A stretch of 37,096 bases of DNA from an uncultured Bacilli bacterium (GTDB lineage Bacteria; Bacillota_I; Bacilli_A; RF39; UBA660), in assembly GCA_947629395.1 (NCBI GenBank), contig CANRDQ010000011.1, forward strand, positions 1 through 37,096, given 5' to 3'. A program made the translations under genes and the position numbers. Below, piece after piece: positions 32,632-37,096 of the stretch. The notes beneath the pieces are model-generated. The model searched no databases. It saw only the letters and a program-made list of their open reading frames with translations, and was not told the DNA's origin. Each line of letters starts with the position of its first letter. Within the stretch, counting starts at the first letter, position 1.

Positions 32632-32970
32632 ATGCATGAAATGAAATTACAAGCTAAATATTTTAATTTTATATTAAATGGCTCTAAAAGAATTGAAATA
32701 AGACTTTTCGATGAAAAAAGACAAACCATAAAATTAGGAGATACTATTAAATTTTTAAAAGAACCTGAATTAAATGAATCTTTTAATGCAAAAGTTGTTG
32801 GACTTCTTAGGTATGAAACTTTTGAAGAAATGTTTAAAGATTTTGATATAGCTGTTTTAGCGGATTCTTCTATGACTAAAGAAGAATTATTAAAAGTTTT
32901 AGAAGAATTTTATCCAAAAGAAAAACAAGAAAAATATGGAGTTTTGGGTATTAGAATAGAACTAATATAA
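32632..32970 (+). CDS. ASCH domain protein
   Basis: A 112-residue cytosolic protein of the PUA-related ASCH fold, proposed to bind RNA or modified nucleotides. The signature KRIEIRLFDEKRQTIKLGDTI (about 19-39) and the C-terminal GVLGIRIEL strand are clear. The ATG at 32632 is used because AAGGA precedes it; the frame extends 11 codons further upstream without a ribosome site. It has about 60 bases of divergent spacer with the ITPase-GrpB gene. The specific substrate is unknown. Confidence 0.87.
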   Translation: MHEMKLQAKYFNFILNGSKRIEIRLFDEKRQTIKLGDTIKFLKEPELNESFNAKVVGLLRYETFEEMFKDFDIAVLADSSMTKEELLKVLEEFYPKEKQEKYGVLGIRIELI

Positions 32971-33001
32971 AAAGTATTGACTATTAATCAATACTTTTTT
33001 T
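32968..33001. terminator. Bidirectional terminator between ASCH and Rpn-family genes
   Basis: AAAGTATTGA (32971-32980) and TCAATACTTT (32988-32997) form a 10-bp stem, with A-rich sequence before and T-rich after. The stop codon of the minus-strand gene lies in the loop. Confidence 0.85.
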
Positions 33002-33922
33002 AATATTATTAATTTCTTCTTCTGTTAAGCCAGTTACTTCACTAATTAGTTTGATATCCATGTTTTTATTTAACATATTTTTAATTATGTTTTCTGTAGC
33101 TTCTTTGCTGCCTAATTTTTTACCTTCTGTTTTACCTTCTTGTTTTAAATTATGTTCCTTAGCTTCTTTATATCTATTGTTAATTCTTTCTAATTGATAA
33201 GCTAACCACATATCATCATCCATACTTAAAATACTAGACTCTTCCCTATACTCTTTCATAACTAGCTCTCCTTTTATTAGTTCATTTAAGTAATTAGAAT
33301 CTTCTTTTTCATTTAAAACAACCATAAATAATTCTAATCTGCTTAACTTTTCTTTATTATAAAACTTTTCCCTAATTTTGGGAAGATAAATATGATAAGT
33401 TTTAAAGTTTTTAGACATTATTAAGTCTCGACCTAATAATGTTTCTTTATTTTCATAACGATGCATAGTATCACTAATTCCTACAAATGAAAAATTATTT
33501 ATATTTATTTGAATAGCTTCTTTATAAATATAATCATCACCTATTTTTCTTTGACTAAATAAATTTCTTAAATACTCTTCATTTCTATTTAATCTATCTT
33601 TATCAGGTAAATCATTCATCTCTATATTTATCAACATATCTTTATATTCACATAAGCAATCAAGAGTCTTTTCTGCCTCTGTTGGTAAATTTTTATCTAA
33701 TGTATTTTTTCTTATTTGTAAATTATCCAAAAGGTAATCATAATCAATATTTAACACTTCAGAAATTATTAAAGTTAAATACTTTTTTCGTTGTTCATTA
33801 TTAATCATAGTTTGAAACATTATATCAGATATTATAGGTATCATTTTACCTTTTTCATTAGCTTGTAATCGAGAATAAGCTCCTCTTCTAGTTGTTTCAA
33901 GTTCATAAAGTATATTACTCAT
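32984..33922 (-). CDS. Rpn/PD-(D/E)XK nuclease-family protein
   Basis: A 312-residue protein of the recombination-promoting nuclease/PD-(D/E)XK transposase-like group, common and variable in gut Firmicutes. It has the typical opening (IPIISDIMFQTM), a LINIEMND core strand, IYKEAIQININNF, and the late EGKKLGSKEATENIIKNML helix with a repeated-charge tail. The ATG at 33922 follows AAAGGAGA; the 19 codons upstream are not needed. Whether it moves DNA or only nicks it is unknown; it has no terminal repeats and its own promoter, so it is not an insertion sequence. Confidence 0.82.
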   Translation of the reverse strand: MSNILYELETTRRGAYSRLQANEKGKMIPIISDIMFQTMINNEQRKKYLTLIISEVLNIDYDYLLDNLQIRKNTLDKNLPTEAEKTLDCLCEYKDMLINIEMNDLPDKDRLNRNEEYLRNLFSQRKIGDDYIYKEAIQININNFSFVGISDTMHRYENKETLLGRDLIMSKNFKTYHIYLPKIREKFYNKEKLSRLELFMVVLNEKEDSNYLNELIKGELVMKEYREESSILSMDDDMWLAYQLERINNRYKEAKEHNLKQEGKTEGKKLGSKEATENIIKNMLNKNMDIKLISEVTGLTEEEINNIKKSID

Positions 33923-33941
33923 ATTTTCTCCTTTCGAGAAC

Positions 33942-33970
33942 ATAATAAAGAAAGTTGCATACTTTGTAAA
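33942..33970 (-). promoter_or_regulatory. Promoter of the Rpn-family gene
   Basis: The minus strand has TTTACA (33965-33970), a 17-base spacer and TATTAT (33942-33947), close before the ribosome site. Confidence 0.7.
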
Positions 33971-34000
33971 ATGAAACATTCTAGTTTTCTTTACTAATCA

Positions 34001-34046
34001 AAAAACAGAAATAACTATTTTATTTAAGAATATAGTATTTCTGTTT
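34001..34046 (-). terminator. Terminator of the split dehydratase operon
   Basis: AAACAGAAATA (34003-34013) and TATTTCTGTTT (34036-34046) form an 11-bp stem, extended inwards by CTAT/ATAG. On the minus strand it is followed by T-rich sequence. Confidence 0.8.
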
Positions 34047-34065
34047 ATTTATAACCTCTAATTAA

Positions 34066-35037
34066 TTAAATTTTAACTTTGTTTTGTTTTTCTTTAATAG
34101 CTCCTCTTTCACATCTATTACCCCAAGAGTCTATTAATTTACCATCTTTATAAACACAAATGATTTCACAGTGATTAGCGCAGCCATGACAATCTACACC
34201 TTTAGTTTTAAATTCAACATCTTGAACAGAGAAAGAGAATGGTCTTTCTTCTTTATTTTTACGAGCTAGAATAGCTACACCGATTGCTCCCATCAAATGT
34301 GAGTTAGGATCAACTGTTATTTCACTACCAGTTTCTTCTTCAAAGGCTTTAATAACCCCAACATTTTTACTAACTCCTCCTTGAAAAACTATAGGTGAAA
34401 CAATTCTTTTTCCTTTACTAACATTATTTAAATAATTAGTAACAACAGCCTTACAAAGACCTGCGACTATATCTTCTTTTTTATGTCCCATTTGAGCTTT
34501 ATGAACTAAATCGCTTTCTGCAAAAACAGTACAACGAGCCGCAATATTAGTTGGATTTTTACTTGTTAGCGCTAAAGGTCCAAACTCTTCTACTTCTAGA
34601 CCAAGTCTTTTAGCTTGACTAGATAAGAAACTTCCTGTACCTGCAGCACACAAAGTGTTCATAGCGTAATCAACAACAATTCCATCATCTACTAAAATAA
34701 TTTTGGAATCTTGTCCACCTATTTCAAAAATAGTTCTAACATCTGGATAAAAAGTAGTTGTTCCCACTGCATGAGCAGTAATTTCATTTTTAACTACAGT
34801 AGCATCAAGAACTACTCCAATAAGTTTACGAGCAGAACCAGTTGTACCTACCGCTACAATATTATATTTTTCTTTATCTACTTGTTTTTCAAGATTCTTT
34901 AATAGTCTCTTAACTGCCTCAATAGGATTACCTTCAGTCCATAAATAATCACTAGCAATAATTTTATTATTTTTATCTATTACTACACCTTTAGTAGAAA
35001 TAGAACCAATATCAACACCTAAATATGCTTTTGTCAT
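34066..35037 (-). CDS. Acyl-CoA dehydratase activase (HgdC-like ATPase)
   Basis: An ATP-dependent one-electron activator, 323 residues. DIGSISTKG (9-17) is the ASKHA phosphate loop, GGQDSK (107-112) the second, and Cys130 (LCAAGTGSF) with Cys169 (ARCTVFAESD) match the two cysteines that share one [4Fe-4S] cluster across the HgdC dimer. A C-terminal extension of about 60 residues carries CHGCANHC and GNRCERG, the same motif seen in the fused protein at 22755. It overlaps the 355-residue gene by 4 bases and ends the operon. Confidence 0.93.
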   Translation of the reverse strand: MTKAYLGVDIGSISTKGVVIDKNNKIIASDYLWTEGNPIEAVKRLLKNLEKQVDKEKYNIVAVGTTGSARKLIGVVLDATVVKNEITAHAVGTTTFYPDVRTIFEIGGQDSKIILVDDGIVVDYAMNTLCAAGTGSFLSSQAKRLGLEVEEFGPLALTSKNPTNIAARCTVFAESDLVHKAQMGHKKEDIVAGLCKAVVTNYLNNVSKGKRIVSPIVFQGGVSKNVGVIKAFEEETGSEITVDPNSHLMGAIGVAILARKNKEERPFSFSVQDVEFKTKGVDCHGCANHCEIICVYKDGKLIDSWGNRCERGAIKEKQNKVKI

Positions 35038-36101
35038 TTTTTTCTCTCCTTTCGCATTTCAATCATGTCATAAAAGGCTTCTAGTCTAGTTTCAATTCCA
35101 ATCTCACTAGTTTGACTATCAAAACTAAAATAAAGAATAGGAATATGATAATCATTACTGATATTTTCTAATATTGGCATAGCATCCATTTCAGGAGTAC
35201 AACCAAAAGATTTAACATGGATAATACCATCATAACCATGTTTAGCTAACCATTCTGCCTCTTTTACAGTATCCATTCCAGTTGCCCCAATATCATATTT
35301 CATGTATTTTTTAACTTTCTTAACTAAACTTTTCGTATTTCTAAAGAAAATAGTATTAGAAATATTTAATTTCCTAGTTACCACTATTTCATGTTTAGCT
35401 AACCACTTCTCAATAAAATGATTACTAAATGGTTCTAGAATTGTATAATACTCTCCTACAAAACCTACTTTAATAGGATTTTTTGGTTTCTTAATTTTTA
35501 CCTTTTTCATCATTTTACGATAACGTTTATTTATTTTCTTTAACTCTTTATAAGTTCTAACTGTTCTAAGTTCCTTTAACATGGCATCATATAAGTTTTC
35601 CAGAGTTCCTTCTTCTTCCTCAAAACCAACATTTTCTCTTATATAATCTTCAGTCTTATCCATAATATCAATCATTTTAACAGCTATCATTAAAGCTTTT
35701 GCTAATTGTTTAATAGTAAGATTAGGATTATATTTTTTCATTTTTTCATAAACTGCGGTTGGTTTAGTAATTTCACTATCTCCAAAATTAATGAAAGTAA
35801 AATCATAACCTAAATCTTTTAAAATCTGTTCATGAAGCTCTCCATAATAAGTAAGACGACAAACTCCTCCGGTTTGTACTAAAGTATCTGCCCCATTTTC
35901 TAGAGCTTCTATATAACAACCTAAATTATATTTAAATGGTGCACAAACAAAATCAGGACTATATTTACTTCCTATTTCTAAAGTTTTTTTCGTAATGGGA
36001 GGTGGTGTTAAATAATCACAATCTAAAATAAGACTTAATACCACTTCCATAGGTACACAATAATTACCCATGTGAGGAAAACTAATTTTGGCTTTTTTCA
36101 T
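35034..36101 (-). CDS. 2-hydroxyacyl-CoA dehydratase-like protein (HgdB family)
   Basis: The 355-residue protein resembles the catalytic HgdB-type component and the C-terminal domain of the fused protein. Candidate cluster ligands are Cys15 (GNYCVP), Cys53 and Cys62 (VCAPFKYNLGC), Cys81 (GGVCR) and Cys301 (SFGCTPEMD). KVGFVGEYYTILEPFSNHF marks the second lobe. Members may hold a double-cubane [8Fe-9S] cluster. It overlaps its neighbours at both ends (4 and 20 bases). The substrate is unknown. Confidence 0.88.
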   Translation of the reverse strand: MKKAKISFPHMGNYCVPMEVVLSLILDCDYLTPPPITKKTLEIGSKYSPDFVCAPFKYNLGCYIEALENGADTLVQTGGVCRLTYYGELHEQILKDLGYDFTFINFGDSEITKPTAVYEKMKKYNPNLTIKQLAKALMIAVKMIDIMDKTEDYIRENVGFEEEEGTLENLYDAMLKELRTVRTYKELKKINKRYRKMMKKVKIKKPKNPIKVGFVGEYYTILEPFSNHFIEKWLAKHEIVVTRKLNISNTIFFRNTKSLVKKVKKYMKYDIGATGMDTVKEAEWLAKHGYDGIIHVKSFGCTPEMDAMPILENISNDYHIPILYFSFDSQTSEIGIETRLEAFYDMIEMRKERKK

Positions 36102-37017
36102 GTTCTTCCTCCTTTTTTAATTTGATAATATCTACAAAACTTTCAAGTCTTGTTTCACGTCCCGCTGTACCATCTTGAACATCTAAAATTAGAGTAACCA
36201 TTGGTTTATTAATTCTTCTAATAAGCATTTCATTTACTAGGGAATCTGGTCCACAGGGGAAACTACTCATTAGAACAATTCCATCAACTTTATCTTTATA
36301 CAATTCAATTGCCCCAACTAACTCTTTATTATAAGTCCATTGTAGAGTTGGACTTAACTTATGAGCCTTACGTCTAGCTTTTTCTCTATCGACAATATCG
36401 GCATAAATAATAGTACAACCAAGTTCTTCTAAATAATCAGAAACAGGTTTTCCTACATAAGAATCATATATATTATAAGGATGGGATACAACTAACAATT
36501 TAATATTATCAGTTTTTAACTTTTTGTTTTGTTCTCTTAACTTCATCTTTTGTTCTTCTTCCATAGCACCTTTGGCAAAAAGATAAGCTTCTAAACTTTC
36601 TTTTTTACTTTTACCAAGTCTACGTCCCATTTCAATAAAACCATCTTGTTCTGTCTTACCTTCCATAACATCAACGTTATAATCTAAGATTTTAAAATCT
36701 TGATCCCTAAAAGTATTTTTAACAACATCATATAAAGCTTGGAATCTTGTACATACTATTTCTCTATCTGCGAAAGTCGCAATTCTCGGAATTAATATAT
36801 AATCACATTTACCTATTAAAGACGCTAAATGTCCTAAATATATTTTATATGATAGACAAGCCTCATCTATCGCATAATTCATTCCATTTGAAAGAACTGC
36901 TTTAGTAGTATCTTCACTCTCTACTATTTCACAGTCTAACTTTTCAAAAAAAGATTCCCATAAGGTATGATAACGAAAATATAACAATGCTTTAGGAATT
37001 CCTATTTTTGTCTTCAT
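36082..37017 (-). CDS. Acyl-CoA dehydratase component-like protein (DUF2229/HgdB-related)
   Basis: The 311-residue protein begins KIGIPKALLYFRYHTLW, matching the DUF2229-like middle of the fused protein. Cys54 (EACLSYK), Cys71, Cys89 (VCTRF) and Cys255 (FPCGPDSL) are probable metal ligands. It is the first gene of a compact three-gene operon with overlapping ends; GGGTGA precedes the ATG and a promoter lies at 37037-37065. Together with the 355-residue protein it could form the two-subunit acceptor for electrons from the activase. Confidence 0.87.
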   Translation of the reverse strand: MKTKIGIPKALLYFRYHTLWESFFEKLDCEIVESEDTTKAVLSNGMNYAIDEACLSYKIYLGHLASLIGKCDYILIPRIATFADREIVCTRFQALYDVVKNTFRDQDFKILDYNVDVMEGKTEQDGFIEMGRRLGKSKKESLEAYLFAKGAMEEEQKMKLREQNKKLKTDNIKLLVVSHPYNIYDSYVGKPVSDYLEELGCTIIYADIVDREKARRKAHKLSPTLQWTYNKELVGAIELYKDKVDGIVLMSSFPCGPDSLVNEMLIRRINKPMVTLILDVQDGTAGRETRLESFVDIIKLKKEEEHEKSQN

Positions 37018-37036
37018 TTTATTTCACCCATAGAAT

Positions 37037-37065
37037 ATTTTATCATGTATACTTTTAGATGTAAA
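37037..37065 (-). promoter_or_regulatory. Promoter of the split dehydratase operon
   Basis: The minus strand has TTTACA (37060-37065), a 17-base spacer and TAAAAT (37037-37042). Confidence 0.65.
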
Positions 37066-37096
37066 TTAATGAAAGAAAAAAATCATTAATTTATGA

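Noticed and set aside
32984..33922. Rpn-family gene considered as an insertion sequence
   Set aside because: No terminal inverted repeats or target duplication are visible and the gene has an ordinary promoter and shared terminator.

Overview
The window comes from a low-GC, AT-rich Firmicutes-type (Bacilli or Erysipelotrichia-like) genome. Shine-Dalgarno sites are strong AGGAGG-type, TGA is used as a stop codon (so it is not a Mycoplasma-type code), and a spoIIGA-sigE pair points to an endospore-forming lineage. A species cannot be named from the sequence alone. Nearly all large genes lie on the minus strand.

Layout. (1) 1-445 has no intact gene: a strong minus-strand promoter at 83-111 drives a structured leader that leaves the window at position 1, beside a decayed coding scrap and the ppdK terminator. 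(2) 446-6183 holds pyruvate phosphate dikinase, an operon of spoIIGA, sigE and thymidine kinase, a small membrane protein and a metallo-beta-lactamase-fold hydrolase. (3) 6261-13691 is one giant cell-wall-anchored surface protein with a vWA domain, a long tandem stalk of about 130-residue beta domains and an NPNTG sorting motif. (4) 13805-15290 is a mostly non-coding region with a 64-residue orphan, two paralogous small hydrophobic peptide loci that have every sign of type I toxin-antitoxin modules, pseudogene debris and a tRNA-Glu(CUC). (5) 15348-20914 is a nine-gene minus-strand run: SDR reductase, TSCPD protein, Ogt, zinc-macrodomain hydrolase, SirTM-type sirtuin, nitroreductase, Nudix hydrolase, zinc-ribbon membrane protein and diacylglycerol kinase-like lipid kinase. 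(6) 21041-22735 has two plus-strand genes, a Cys-His-Asp candidate enzyme and a membrane-tethered alpha/beta hydrolase. (7) 22755-26978 is a 1407-residue fused 2-hydroxyacyl-CoA dehydratase/activase-type protein, and 34066-37017 holds a split three-gene version of the same machinery. (8) Between them lie a MarR-regulated heterodimeric ABC exporter (27033-31387), an ITPase-GrpB fusion, an ASCH protein and an Rpn-family nuclease.

The best candidate for an undescribed system is the tandem pair at about 14218-15169. Each module has a 30-residue single-helix peptide with a perfect Shine-Dalgarno, a leader able to mask that Shine-Dalgarno, a convergent antisense promoter, and terminators placed so that the two RNAs overlap at their 3' ends. 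A short element next to the Shine-Dalgarno recurs in the overlap. The two modules keep this architecture but use different recognition elements, and a copy of the tRNA-Glu 3' end sits beside each.

Working together: the sirtuin/macrodomain pair probably writes and erases ADP-ribose, with a Nudix enzyme in the same transcription unit. The MarR repressor probably controls its own ABC exporter through a palindrome over the -10. The two dehydratase-type systems suggest ATP-driven, iron-sulfur electron chemistry in an anaerobe, alongside PPDK.
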